Positions 1 through 11,462 of a stretch of 64,000 nucleotides of DNA are shown here, in pieces. Source of the DNA: Panax quinquefolius (taxonomy: Eukaryota; Streptophyta; Magnoliopsida; Apiales; Araliaceae); assembly GCA_020205615.1 (NCBI GenBank), contig CM035170.1, forward strand, positions 60,439,322 through 60,503,321, read 5' to 3'. The translations under genes and the position numbers were made by a program. Within the stretch, counting starts at the first letter, position 1. Each line of letters starts with the position of its first letter. Below the pieces are notes generated by a model. That model worked only from the letters and a program-made list of their open reading frames with translations, was not told the origin of the DNA and did no database searches.

Positions 1-1267
1 CCGATTCGCAATTCGTGAAAATTTGCATAACATTGCCAAAACCTCCAATTAAATTATTTCTACATGAATTTAGACATACCCAAACATTGTCATACACATA
101 TAACTATTACTTAACCCTTCTAGCATGATTTTAACATGTTATAATACATAAATTGTAGAATCAAAACATATAATTTACTGTTCATGATATTCTTGAAAGT
201 TTTGAACACAAAACATGAAAATCAACACTACGGGTTCATTGTAACACTGAATCTGTTCATTTGAAGTTAGTTTTCTTTGTTTTAACATGCATAATTATAT
301 GAAAGTGTATATTTATGATACCACCTATGATTATCATGTTAAATTTGCTGTGTAAGGCCATATGGCCTTATTTTCATACTCTGTAACTTTGAATAAACTA
401 TCTACGATATATATTTTTATGAAACTGATGTTATGGTTCATACAACATAGTAAAAACATATTACGTTAACATATTAACACATACATCCACATAATCACTA
501 CCCTTTTCGATTACAGAGACTTAATAAATTAACTTAAAAGCCATTTTCATGAAACTTTATATGACGTAAATAAAAATTGGTTGGAGAATTTACCCAAAGC
601 GTAGAGTGTAGATTAGTAGGGGAAACTTTTCTCATATGCTTCTTCAATCACTCACTCACAATTTCCCTCAAAAGTTCTTAATTTCTCTATGTGAATTGTT
701 TATTCCAGACTTAGCAAAAAAATGAAAATAAAGAAGACGTATAATAAAGGAAACTGGCGTAGTTGTGGTCAGTTAATCGATCATGGGTTAACTGCCCTCA
801 ACCTCCACTAAGGCCTTGTTTGGTCACTCTTAAAACTCAAACCCATTTAATTTCATTAATCCTTATACTAAAGTTGAATAATGTCACACCCTTTTATAAA
901 ATAAATTAAATATTTTATTTAATTTAATTTGAATAAAATATAATAATTTCTTATTAATTCACATAGTCACATAATTAATTGTCTCATTTATTAATTATGT
1001 CAAATTATTAAATCTCTAATTAATTATTAAATTATTTAAAATAGCATTATGCTTATTAAATATTTCATTTAATTCAAAGAAGCTCACATAATTACATAAT
1101 TTGAATAGTAAAATTATCCACATTAATTTAATAACTATAACACATATAATTAATGTAATCTACCACAACTTCATCAATTAATTATTTAATCTAATAATTA
1201 AATCATCGAAAATATTTATTTAATTCAATAAATATTAAAATTAAATCACAAAATCTCGTTTGTCACA
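1..1267 (-). mobile_element. LTR fragment, family I (minus strand, runs off the left edge)
   Basis: AT-rich sequence without a credible gene. Its right end, read on the minus strand, starts TGTGACAAACGAG, a TG-type LTR start, and abruptly interrupts an RNase H reading frame at 1268. Parts (about 780-1100) resemble the family H LTR at the right edge of the window in inverted orientation: both have a GTGTGACA stretch, an AAGGATTAAT stretch and a CCAAACAAG stretch in the same order. A possible splice donor (GGGTAAATT, minus) lies near 590. It may be a solo LTR or the outer LTR of an element that lies mostly to the left; the window cannot tell. Confidence 0.6.
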
Positions 1268-2817
1268 AAACGTGGTTGCTGACGCTTTGAGCAGGAAAGG
1301 ATGGGAGAAATTGTTTCAATTGATGACTCAGGAAGAGTTAATAAGAGAAATAGAGAAATTTAAAATAGAGGTAAAGGGACCAGAGAGGTCTGAAGAGAAG
1401 TTATTTGTATTGGAAGCTTGTTCGACAGTGTTGGATAGAGTAAAAGAAGCACAGGAGAAAGATGAAGAATGTGAGAAGATCAGGAAAAGGATTATAAAAA
1501 ATGAGGAAGAGAAATTTTGAATGGATAAAGACGGTATCTTAAGATTCAAAGGAATGGTGTGGGTACCAGCGGCAACCGAGTTAAGAGAAGAGATTTTGCA
1601 TGAGGCACACAATACGATGTATTTCGTTCATCCAGGAGTAACTAAGATGTACCGAGACTTGAGGCAACATTTTTGGTGGCCCAATTTGAAATGGGAAATC
1701 GCATAGTGCGTTAGTAGATGTTTGACTTGCCAATGTGTAAAAGCAGAGCATCAGCGGCCGAGTGGTTAACTACAACCATTGGAAATACCAGAGTGGAAAT
1801 TGGAGCACATTACGATGGATTTCGTGGTAGTACTTCCATTTACATAGAAATGTTATGATGCCATTTGGGTTATCGTGTATCGACTTTTAAAGGCCGCACA
1901 TTTTCTATCGATCAAGATCTGCTATAGTTTAAATCAGTTAGCGAGTCTGTACGTAAAGGAGATTATTTCACGACATGGAGTGCCGGTGTCAATTGTCTCT
2001 GATCGAGACCCGCGCTTGACATCAAATTTTCGGAAAAGCTTTCAAGAGAGAATGGGAACACAGTTAAGGTTGAGTACCGCTTATCATCCTCAAATAGACG
2101 GACAGAGTGAGCGAACAATACAAACGTTGGAGGACTTACGTGATGGATTTCAAGGGAAATTGGGATGACTACCTACCCTTAGTCGAATTTGCGTATAATA
2201 ATAGTTACCATACGAGTATCGGCATGCCACCGTACGAAGCTCTTTATGGAAGAAAATGCAGAACGCAATTATGTTGGGACGAAGTCGGAGAGCGACGAAT
2301 ACTCGAACCAGAGTTAGTACAACAAATCGTAGACGTGGTGACAGTGATAAGAGCCATACTAGTAGCAGCTCAAGATTTCCAGAAGAAGTACACAGATTTG
2401 CATCGGTAAGACTGAGATTTTAAAGTCGGCAATTTCGTATTCTTGAAGGTATCTCCATGGAAGGGAAAGATCTGTTTCAGCAATAAAGGAAAACTGAGTC
2501 CAAGATTCATAGGACCGTTCGAGATACTGAAGCGAGTGGGTGAAGTGGCATACAAAGTTGCATTACCACCCGAGTTGGAGCACATCCATAACGTGTTCCA
2601 CATTTCCGTGTTACGACCATACAAGGCCGACTACAAGCACGTGATTTCTTATGAACCCATTCAAGTGGAGAAGAACTTAGCGTATGAAGAAATTCCTGTC
2701 CAAATTCTAGATAGGAAAGAGCAAACTTTAAGGAACAAAGTCATTTCTTCTGTAAAAGTACTTTGGCGTAACCACGATGTCGAGGAGGCTACATGGGAGT
2801 TAGAGAAGATAGGATGA
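1268..2817 (+). pseudogene. Element F pol remnant: RNase H end, integrase, chromodomain
   Basis: Plus-strand remnant of a Ty3/gypsy pol polyprotein. It opens inside the end of RNase H (NVVADALSRKG), then shows the integrase zinc-binding region (HNTMYFVHPG ... CLTCQCVKAEH), the integrase core with a catalytic Asp context (ITMDFVV, then SDRDPR) and the Glu in GQSERTI, and a C-terminal domain (SPWKGK, GPFEIL, HNVFHISVLRPY) followed by a chromodomain-like tail (VKVLWRNHDVEEATWELE). Stops at 1518, 1704 and 2406 and a frameshift near 2107-2160 break it. Everything 5' of RNase H is missing because LTR I cuts in at 1267. The protein is close to that of element A at 12646-14281, so F and A are sister families. 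As a chromovirus integrase it would have joined cDNA to chromatin, the tail targeting nucleosomes. It is not functional now. Confidence 0.93.
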
Positions 2818-2875
2818 TGAGGGATTATCCCCATCTTTTTGTGTAACCTTGTAGCAATTCCGAGACGGAATTTTT

Positions 2876-2885
2876 ATAGGGGGGA
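2876..2885 (+). other. Polypurine tract of element F
   Basis: A run of six G within an A/G stretch directly precedes the TGTAATACCC start of the 3' LTR. This is the expected position of the primer for plus-strand DNA synthesis. Confidence 0.8.
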
Positions 2886-3687
2886 TGTAATACCCGAGAA
2901 TTTTCACATATTATTAAATGAATATATTAATGGAAATAAATATTTATTTGAATATAAATGATTTTATGTTACGAGATGAGTTAACTTAATTATATTAAAT
3001 AATTAAATAATTGAGAATATATGGAGTTTGCGATAAATTCTTTGAAAGCCTTGTGTGGCACACTGATGGGAAATATTAATAATGATCTTAATCGATGAAG
3101 GAATTATTAAGTGAACAATTAATTTATATTAATTGTTAATTTTTATTGTAGAATATTAATTAATTGTTAATGGTGATTAATTAATAATATGTGATTATTA
3201 TTGTTAGAGATATAATAATAATAAGCAACGTGTCTATAAATATAATAAGATTTATATTTATTTACTATAACGTGATAGATAATTAATTGTTATAGAGATT
3301 AATAATTACATTAATCAATGAGGAATGTTTTAATTAATATTATTGTTAATTAATCAATAAGATGAAAAATTATTTATTTGACATAAAAAAAAATAAGTAA
3401 GTTATTAATATAATAAGATTATATTGATTGTTATATGCAGTAAGTGTGCAATAATTAAATATATAAAATATATGGAATACAACTATATTATTTAGTGTAG
3501 TGCGACACTTATGTGACTATACTATATATAGCAACCATATATTAAGATTTATTAAACTATATTGTATGAAGCAATGTGATTGAACATATTGGAACTATAT
3601 GTTATGAATACATCATGAAATGTGTATGTGACAATATGTATGTGGGTATACATTAAAATAATATATCATGAATATATTGTAGACAAT
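2886..3687 (+). mobile_element. Element F 3' LTR, first part
   Basis: Starts TGTAATACCCGAGAATTTT immediately after the polypurine tract. The first ~60 bases resemble the start of the element A LTR, but the rest diverges, so this is a related LTR family. It is very AT-rich and has no gene. It is interrupted at 3687/3688 by the solo LTR B3 and continues at 6361. Confidence 0.85.
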
Positions 3688-3914
3688 TATGACGCCCCCA
3701 AAATAGGTATACATCACCCATCTTGAGTCGCCAAATACATGGTACAGATCTTAAATACAAACTTCTTTTATACAGTACGACAAAACATAGCTGAGAGTTT
3801 CAAAACGGATAATGTCTCGTAGAGAGTATCCAAACTCAAATAAAGTCCTCATTACAATTATTGTCACACTATTTCACTGAATAGTGAGGACTACTAATGC
3901 AAACATCTGGACCG

Positions 3915-3955
3915 TCACTCCGTTCCCCGACTAGTCCCAGCTACGTTCTCATTTC
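3915..3955 (-). other. Putative LTR mini-exon in B3 (phase 1, TSRG tail)
   Basis: On the minus strand a pyrimidine-rich stretch ending TTCTCTTCAG is followed by GA and then 12 open codons ending NVAGTSRGTE and a stop. The branch-point-like box CTGGGCTAGTTGAGCTCAC lies about 25-30 bases upstream of the AG. Families A, C, D and E have the same arrangement. The acceptor is intact in this copy. Expression is unproven. Confidence 0.4.
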
Positions 3956-4671
3956 CTGAAGAGAACAATGAAAGAAAAAGGGTGAGCTCAACTAGCCCAG
4001 TAAGAAATATTATGACTAAGATAATGTAGAATAAATTATTGTTAGCCTTCAACAATGTTAAACTGATAAAATATAATAAACATCAAGTTTAATTGCAGCG
4101 GAACAAGCAATCCATTAGAAGAGTCAAGTAGAGCATGATATCTACTATCTTCTATGATTTAAAAAGTTTATCATCAATTTTATCGCTGAGACTCATCTTA
4201 ATAAATAAACCACATCATCGAATCATCCCTGCACTACGGGCCAAGGATATTCATGTAATCATCAATGGTCATGATTATACCAAATAATCCCTAGTCATAA
4301 TTATACCAACAATTGTCCATCAATGCATTCAGACCAATGAGGATTTTTAGCACATCATTTGTAACATTACGGTCATGATTATACCGAATAATCCATGGTC
4401 ATAATCTTACCAATCAATAGTACATCTATGCACGTAAGCCACAGATGACTTTTATCACAATATAAGCATGATGATGATGACAATGATATAAGAATTCAAT
4501 TAAAAGAAAGCAAATGATAAATTTTTGAAGATTATAACTTAATTTATCTAGAATTATGTCCAAATTGTCAACATGATACTGCTTTGTGGAGTAAAATTCA
4601 AGAATAATATTGTATCAAAAATGATTTGGACAACAAAGAAATTAATTTTTGTCATGAATAATTCCCCGAGT

Positions 4672-4792
4672 GAATAGTACCCCGTGAATAGTACTTCGGG
4701 AATAGTACCCCGTGAATAGTACTTTGTGAATAGTACTTGGGAATAGTACTTTGTGAATAGTACCCCATGAATAGTACTTTATTAATAGTACC
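4672..4792. repeat. Array of nine GAATAGTAC repeats in B3
   Basis: The 8-mer AATAGTAC occurs nine times at 13-15 base spacing, with linkers alternating between CCCGTG- and TTTGTG-like versions. The array is downstream of the TATA box in LTR sense. B1 lacks it at that place but has a shorter run of the same motif (ACTATTCACGAGTT) in its U3 at 17211-17262. Confidence 0.9.
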
Positions 4793-5206
4793 GTAAAAAT
4801 GAATACTACTCATGGACAGTACTCCGACATGAAAAGCTTAAAATTTAACAAGAATGTGCAGAAAATATCCTTGTGAAACGATACTAGATGAAGCGCAAAT
4901 TTCAAGGATATTCTACTAATTTCACGGAGTATAGAAGCAATACTTTAACAAAATGAGGGTATAATCAGGAAAACGAGACAAAATAATATTACTCACATAC
5001 TACAGAGTATGGAAGATAATATTATTCCTATGAATATTGGAAAAAAAAATATCCTTTACCTTAGAAGAAGACTGGATACTAGAATAGTGAGGTAACAAAC
5101 TTCTCTTCTACTTTCTCTCTAAAGCTTTTCTCTCTATAGCTTCTCTTTCTATAATTGCTCTTGTGAGTCTTAGTGAACTGGTGAAAATGAAAGAAGAATG
5201 AGCTTC

Positions 5207-5214
5207 TATTTATA
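5207..5214 (-). promoter_or_regulatory. TATA box of LTR B3
   Basis: TATAAATA on the minus strand in the context CCTATAAATAGAAGCTC, the same as in B1 at 17403. It is the likely LTR promoter core. Confidence 0.7.
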
Positions 5215-6360
5215 GGAAAACATAGTTTCGATAATTGCACATTTTGGGGCTCGAAATATTACAGTATAATACCTCCATCTTTTCTTTCATTTTTAATTTA
5301 GTCCAGCAAGTATTATCAAACTTGCACCACCTCCCCTAATAGTACATCATGTGAATAAAAAGTATAATCATGTGAAAAAATTAATTACAGTATAGTACCT
5401 TCATCTATACCTCTATTTTTAATTTAGTCATGCAAGTATTATCAATCTTGCACCACCTCCCCTAATAGTACATGCATCTGAATCAATAGTACACACATAT
5501 GAACAAATAGTTATAAGCATATGAATTAATAGCAATTAATTGCTCATTTATCCGATTAATTATCCGATTGGTCAATATAACCTCCAGACATCCATTATTA
5601 TCGAAATAGATGTCGATTTCTACTAACACTAATAATTCCAACACAATGGAAATATCAATTTCATCTTTAATTAACACGAACTTATTCATCATTAATATTA
5701 TAACTCACAATATTTAACAACCAGATCATTACCAGGAAAGAGGGGGCTTTCCAATAAGGATTTCTCCCTATTGGCGTGCAATTAGGTGACCAAACCTCTC
5801 CTTGACAGAACTTTCTAGACATTGTCAATATTGCAAATAATAATATGAATAACTTTATCGTCTTAATTATTGATTTAATAATATAAGATATTATGCAGAT
5901 GATACTGTGACAATAATTGAATCAATAATATGAGAGATATTATGCAGCAACTACTATAGCAATAATTGAGTATAACTGAGTGACTTCTCACGTAAACATC
6001 AATAATTAATACCGTGTGCTACTATGCAACCACGCATATTACTGTACTTTTACCACCGGGTAGTTCAACAGTTTAACGATAAAACTTTTGCCGTTATTTT
6101 TATAAAAAGATAATTATGTCGTTTTCTAACTACGACAATACTTCCGTTGTGGGTTCCACCAATGATTGTGCCGTCGTACAAATATTTCCTGTTAAAACGA
6201 ATATTCTCCGACCAATCGAATATTATATAACCACTTGCTTACTTTGCAAATTTTGTAAATAATACCCACAACTATAACATTATATCAAATCCACACCATA
6301 ATATTCAAAAATATATTTCGAGAAAAATTAAACTTTATTCATAAAAGTTGGAGTCTTACA

Positions 6361-7357
6361 CAATGGTTGACTAATAGGTTTTAATTGAATAATATCTGAG
6401 AAGATTGCACCGGTGTGATAAAATGTACATGGATTATATGTATGTTACATTGCCATATCACATCTACTACCTTGAAATATTAATTATGTAAATTATATTG
6501 TGACATTAAGATATAACCCATGTATGGATGATATGTATATAAAATATAACATAAGTGTATAGCCTAAGTGTTGCAAGAATGCTGAGTTGTTTGGTTTGTC
6601 CCAAGTTGGAAGACATTTCTCTCTTCATGTGCATGACAAAAGGCTAAGGCCTATTTCCCTTTTCTTCTCCCAAGCTCAAGCTAGCAAACTAGATAACAAT
6701 GATGAACAAGGGAGTGGTCATAATAGTGTAAATCAACTACCATCTAACAACTCTTTAATAACCTTTATGAAATCCTTTAATCCATGGGTTTGATTTAGTG
6801 GGAAATTGCAATGTTTGTGTAATCTTTTTTCTATAAATATGGACTATCTTTCTCCATTTTCCATTACTGAGAATTGCTTAAGTGTGAAATTGAGAGCATA
6901 CATAGAGTAAGTAATTATATACACATTAGTAGAAGAAGTGTGAATTAGCAACCTAATTACAAAGGTGTATAAGATTACTTCTTGTTCTTCATTTTTGGTT
7001 TCTGTCAAAATTTCCATTTTAGAATTACCAATTTCTTAATTATGCTGAGTTAGATGATAATGAGGTTGGGAAATGTTTACATAGTTGTTATATAACCATA
7101 TAAGCATGTTTAAACTGTTATATGACTGATTAGAATCGAATTCGTGAATGATTTCTATGGTTGGGTTAAAATCCTGCCGAAGCACGCTGTTCTTGGCTTG
7201 AACCAGATACGGCATACCAATTTTAACGCTTAAGATAATGATCAAGAAGCATAGTACAGTACAATGCTACCACTTCGTGTTCGCTTTTTACCTTCTATTT
7301 AAAATTTGTTAAGTGTTGGTCAATTGCTATGGCTTAAGCCAGCATGCAAGCATGTGT
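6361..7357 (+). mobile_element. Element F 3' LTR, second part
   Basis: Resumes after B3. It holds a TATA box at 6832 and, about 70 bases further on, a splice-donor-like AGAGTAAGTAATT near 6905. The end is taken as 7357, where a new LTR start (TGTAATGACTGTG) appears. The true F LTR 3' end (a CA terminus) is not recognisable, so D probably inserted inside this LTR. The plus-strand open stretch at 6587-6793 shows no family resemblance and is not called a gene. Confidence 0.65.
6832..6839 (+). promoter_or_regulatory. TATA box of element F LTR
   Basis: TATAAATA in the context TTCTATAAATATGGACTA, inside the F LTR and in element orientation. Likely promoter core. Confidence 0.65.
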
Positions 7358-7806
7358 TGTAATGACTGTGAATTTTAAACTCCTTATTAATTAAATATGT
7401 GATTTAATTTTAATAAGTTGGTTTTGTGAGTCTATTTAAACCTTATGTGGTTATGTTAATTTATGAAATAATTAAAGGGAGTCACTAATAGTTTATTTAA
7501 ATTAGTGGACTAACCCAAAGATTTTAATATCAAAGAATTGATAGGATTATTAATAATTAAATATTCAATTTATTTGAATATAGTGGCGTGATTTGAACAT
7601 ATTGATTAATTGCAAATATGGGTAATTAATTTATAATATGTTAATTAATAATTATTATGAATAAATAATAATTAATGAGTAAGAGATTAATAAATATAAT
7701 ATGATTTTATTTACTTGATTAATTTGTGCAAGCATGCCATATATTAAACCTTTACTATATGCTAGCTAACTATATATTTTATGTAGTACAAGGTGACACA
7801 TTAATA

Positions 7807-7810
<4 letters not shown>

Positions 7811-7848
<38 letters not shown>
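7811..7848. repeat. (TA)19 microsatellite
   Basis: Uninterrupted TA dinucleotide run in D1. D2 has only a short TA stretch at the same place (about 59500), so the tract is length-variable between copies. Confidence 0.95.
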
Positions 7849-7851
<3 letters not shown>

Positions 7852-8198
7852 TATATAGTATGAGTTATTGCATTCATGTGAGTACATAAATAATCCCTAA
7901 TTTCCTAATATAGTAACTATTGTAAATTAATATTATATTTTTGGGAATATAAGAGAACAAAGTAAGTATTATAAACACGTTGTTGGGATTTAAAAGTATG
8001 TGTCACATATTAAGAGTCCCAAATAGTAACCAAACAGTAGCCTACTTTCTTCATTGCGTAAAACTCCATCTTCATAGCATTAGCAGTGATGATGGCTAGG
8101 AATTGGTAGTTGGCCAACCCTTCTATACCCAACATTTCTTCCCAATCTCTATTGAATCAAACCATGGTGTAAGAGCAATGTATGTACAATGAGTTCTC

Positions 8199-8206
8199 TA
8201 TATATA
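8199..8206 (+). promoter_or_regulatory. TATA box of LTR D1
   Basis: TATATATA within TTCTCTATATATAGCCCC, conserved in D2 at 59855. Likely LTR promoter core. Confidence 0.65.
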
Positions 8207-8568
8207 GCCCCTCCTTCTTCATTTCTCAGTTGCTAAAGAATTTGTCTGATAAGTGTAGAAAGAGAGTGAGCGTGGCTGAGCATTGAGTGAGTTGTGGTCC
8301 AAAGAAGAGGTTAGAAAATCTCAGAAGGAAGTAATTAATCAAACTAAGCTTTAAAGAGGTATAAATTCTAACTTATGTTCTTGAATTGGGTTTTGGCAAA
8401 TTCTTACAATTCTCAAGAATTCTTTGTTAATTGATGTAGAATAATATGTCATTGTGTTGTCTAAGGTTATTTGCATGCTTAGAAGAAATGTAGTTGGTTT
8501 GGTTGCAGATTTAGCATGGTTTGTGTTAAGGCTCTACAAATGCAGAGCCATTATTTTTTCATACTTCT

Positions 8569-8590
8569 CGAAGTGGCGCGGCGCCACTTC
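8569..8590. repeat. GC-rich perfect hairpin in D1
   Basis: GAAGTGGCGC, a GG spacer, then GCGCCACTTC: 10-bp perfect arms in an otherwise AT-rich LTR. In D2 (60228-60251) the sequence has changed but the arms are again perfect. Confidence 0.9.
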
Positions 8591-8608
8591 TACTGTACAT
8601 GACCGCGC

Positions 8609-8613
8609 GGCCG
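8609..8613. repeat. Target site duplication of element A, left copy
   Basis: GGCCG here against GGTCG at 41923-41927: a 5-bp duplication with one C/T difference, as expected from decay of a methylated cytosine. Confidence 0.85.
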
Positions 8614-8903
8614 TGTGATGCCCCCAAATTCTGGCTGCCACTTGGTCACTCGAATTCGGTTCATCACGTTCTCATGGTAACACCATAATAACTAAAATCA
8701 CACATTCACAATGAAATATCTAATTTAGAATAATATACAATGTTTTATTATAATTATTCTCCCAAGTCTCGCAACCTACAGTGCTTATTAGATTACATAA
8801 TAATATCGAATAAAGACTTATTACATAATCCTACTTAAGCTTAAACATAGTCTGAAAATAGTCTTAATACAACATAATAAATTTAAACATAAAAGGGACA
8901 AGC

Positions 8904-8965
8904 TAGTCGGTAGCCTTTCCCTTGCCCTTGTCTTTCCCAGAGACACCTCCTTGTTCCGCCTTAAC
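8904..8965 (-). other. Putative LTR mini-exon in A 3' LTR (Lys/Gly-rich tail)
   Basis: After an acceptor (AAATCTTTCAG) come two bases completing a split codon, then K-A-E-Q-G-G-V-S followed by GKDKGKGKATD and a stop. A box GCTGGGCAATTTGTGCTCATTC, containing a CTCAY branch-point-like core, lies just upstream. The same tail with synonymous differences appears in D1 (53938) and, less clearly, in C. Coding status is inferred from this conservation only. Confidence 0.5.
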
Positions 8966-9682
8966 TGAAAGATTTTAAATAAATAAGAATGAGCACAAAT
9001 TGCCCAGCAAGTAATATACAATAAGGGTAAGGAGTTTTATCACACAAGTTTGAAATATCGAAGTATCATCCCTAAGATAGTTCAAAGTATCAGAATAATA
9101 TCGTGAATAATGAATTTCCATAATTCTTGGAATAAGAACGATAATTCAATATAAATCGACAAATAAATATGAATTCAAAGACTATCAAGGTATCCGACTA
9201 GATAACAATTTATACTGAGTAATCGCTAAGGACTATTGAACATCTACTAGAATTACCAATATTAAACTGATAACCTAAAAGAATCAAGTACTATAGATGA
9301 TCATTCTAAAATACTTTAAGTTATGCATAACACCACAGTAATAATATACTCATGTGTCGGGGTTTCCAACAATATACATTCCCCTTACATTAAGGGTTGT
9401 TCAACTCAGTTTTCAAGATTTCTGCACCAATCAATTGGTTTGGACAGTTTTATAAACTTCCATATAGTCTAGCCGAATCAAATGGTGTAGACACTTTCAC
9501 AATATTAAAGAACAATACTAAGTTCAACATGAATAATAGTTTTCACAATAGTTTTAGACATACTAGCTCAATTGAACGAATAAATAGGATAACTTGCATT
9601 CAATGAGATAAGCTTACGATATTCATTGAAAACAGTAACGTAAGAGTTATAATACTTGCACAATGTAAGGTAGGGTTCGGAT

Positions 9683-9689
9683 ACTTGCC
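9683..9689 (-). promoter_or_regulatory. GGCAAGT motif (GC-type splice-donor candidate), A 3' LTR
   Basis: Minus-strand AAG/GCAAGTATCC fits the GC-AG intron donor consensus. It lies 722 bases upstream of the mini-exon acceptor; in the sister LTR the spacing is 723. C, D, E and G have the same motif. Confidence 0.35.
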
Positions 9690-11454
9690 TTACGCGTAGT
9701 TTATCCACGTTTAAGAAATCAACACTTTTGAATCCTATTTATAGTGTATTATATGTTCAAGATGTTCATTAGCTAACAGAGTCATTAATCAAGCTTGACA
9801 TGATACAAGTATGCACATATGGTACAAAATCAGTTTATACGTCATCACAAGTTCAACCCACGTATCTTTGTTTTGATATTATGCAAACATCGATCCTTTT
9901 GGACTTATCATTCGAAAGTTAAAATTAACCTTTATTTACATCACATAGCCTACTTCTTAACACATTAAATACCATATTAGTCATATATTATAAGTTAAAG
10001 TAATCATATAGGTATACTTCAAACATCAGTTCAAAAATAGAAGTTGTTTATGATGATCTTTTGCTGCAGTAATTCAAGGCGTCCTCGTCTGAAGCTTAGG
10101 GATGACATAGTCAATTGCTTGTCTCCTGCCAAACCAGTAATTGAAGCTACTACCTCTTTGTTTCTGCCCAATCCTTACACATCTATGTACTATCGTATCT
10201 ACATGTTAGAGGTGCTCACATAATCACATAACCGTTCTTGAGTTCATTTGTATAAGTTTGAACTTACATCTTACACGGCATTCAAGCAAAAGCATTATCA
10301 AGCGGTTATCATGTCTCATTACTTGGTTATATGTCCACATAGAGATTTCAAAATCTGTTAATGCATATACTTGTAGCATTCATATTGCTTGTTCATAGCT
10401 ATTATTGTTTAAACTTGGAATCATGCTTTAAACTCATGTTTAGTTTTGAAATCCTCATGTTCAATACATATAAATCATACCTAGGGATATTATAGACATA
10501 ACATGACATCATATCCCTTTATCATTTAGATATCCATGTGACACAACTAGATTTCAAAAATAGGTTCAAGTTTATCTTTGAAACCATTTTAGATTTGAAC
10601 TATGCAATCTAACACATAAAAGACAACTTCAGAGCTCTAAACATAAGTGGTTAAGTCATGTTAACATGCTCGTAAGGTCAGAATATAAACTATGTAATAA
10701 TCATACATGATAGCTCACTAGACTAAGATTTTTGTTAAAAACATCTCTAACACAAGGCTTAACAAGTTTGGTCATGATCAAAGGAACTAAGTACACTATA
10801 GCATGCCCATCTATGTGTAAAATCAGTCATGTATATAGATTACTAAGCCCAAAATTTGCAGAACATGAATTTTGTCAAAGTTTATTTTAAAGACTTAGAG
10901 CTCTTGTTAAAGATTTCCTACTAATTTATGTTTGAACACTTCATACCATATACAAAAACCTTATACTTCATGTTATACCTCTTTTGAGGTAAATAACTAA
11001 GTCATAACATCAAGTTCTCAACATGTAGCATGGACAAAAACCAAGAACTAGTTCTCGAGGTGCAGACTGCTGCCGCACCCCAAGATAACTGTATGAAGAA
11101 AGCTTGGTCGAGTTCGTACAAAGATATGCATGCTCGATTTGCAAATGAAAATTATAACTTGGTTTCCATCGATTGAAGCATGCTTCAAACCTTTACTAAA
11201 GTGTTTATACATGCTATTAAACTACCTAAACACCTTATAACATAATTATTCATATCAATTAACAAATGAATTCAAGAATTTTCAAGAATCAAATAATACC
11301 CATCTCAAGAACATAATTAGAAATTATACCTTCTTGAGCTTGAATTGAACTTCCTACACTCTAGTTATGCTTCTAAAGTAGCTCGACAACTTATACTCTA
11401 CACTTAGAATTACTAGACAAGTTTCAAGCAACACAAAAACTGAAATCAAGCTTG

Positions 11455-11462
11455 TATTTATA
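11455..11462 (-). promoter_or_regulatory. TATA box of A 3' LTR
   Basis: Minus-strand TATAAATA within CTCTCTATAAATACAAGCTTG, repeated in the 5' LTR at 40811. Confidence 0.7.

Larger units (their letters stand above)
3688..6360 (-). mobile_element. Solo LTR B3 (family B, minus strand)
   Basis: Reverse complement of the family B LTR seen at 16391-19072. The left end (TATGACGCCCCCAAAA) is the LTR 3' terminus and the right end (GGAGTCTTACA) is the LTR start. No primer site, polypurine tract or coding sequence is attached, so it is a solo LTR, the usual product of LTR-LTR recombination. A 4-bp CAAT repeat abuts both ends (3684-3687 and 6361-6364); the outermost left base pair appears mutated from TG to TA. 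Like B1 it contains a TATA box, a putative mini-exon and a B-type U3, and it carries its own short-repeat array at 4672-4792. It sits inside the LTR of element F. Confidence 0.9.
7358..8613 (+). mobile_element. LTR D1, first part (plus strand)
   Basis: Begins TGTAATGACTGTGAATTTT, similar to the A and F LTR starts. From 7622 on it matches the second D copy at 59302-61191 at high identity, including the TATA region, which shows it is a repeat in its own right. It is interrupted at 8613 by element A and resumes at 41923. It contains a TA microsatellite, a TATA box at 8199, a donor-like AGAG/GTATAAATT at 8359 and GC-rich hairpins near 8569. No coding gene. Confidence 0.8.

Noticed and set aside
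4672..4792. Possible CRISPR array (regular short repeats with variable linkers)
   Set aside because: Repeats are only 8-10 bases with 4-6-base linkers, in a plant LTR; no spacers of 25-40 bases and no cas genes.
6587..6793. 68-codon open frame in F LTR as a host gene
   Set aside because: Located in the U3 just before the TATA box, no recognisable domain, no second copy to test it.
9397..9606. Open frame in the A LTR, recurring at 38766-38948
   Set aside because: Recurrence is explained by the two LTRs being duplicates; it is antisense to the LTR and differs in length between copies.
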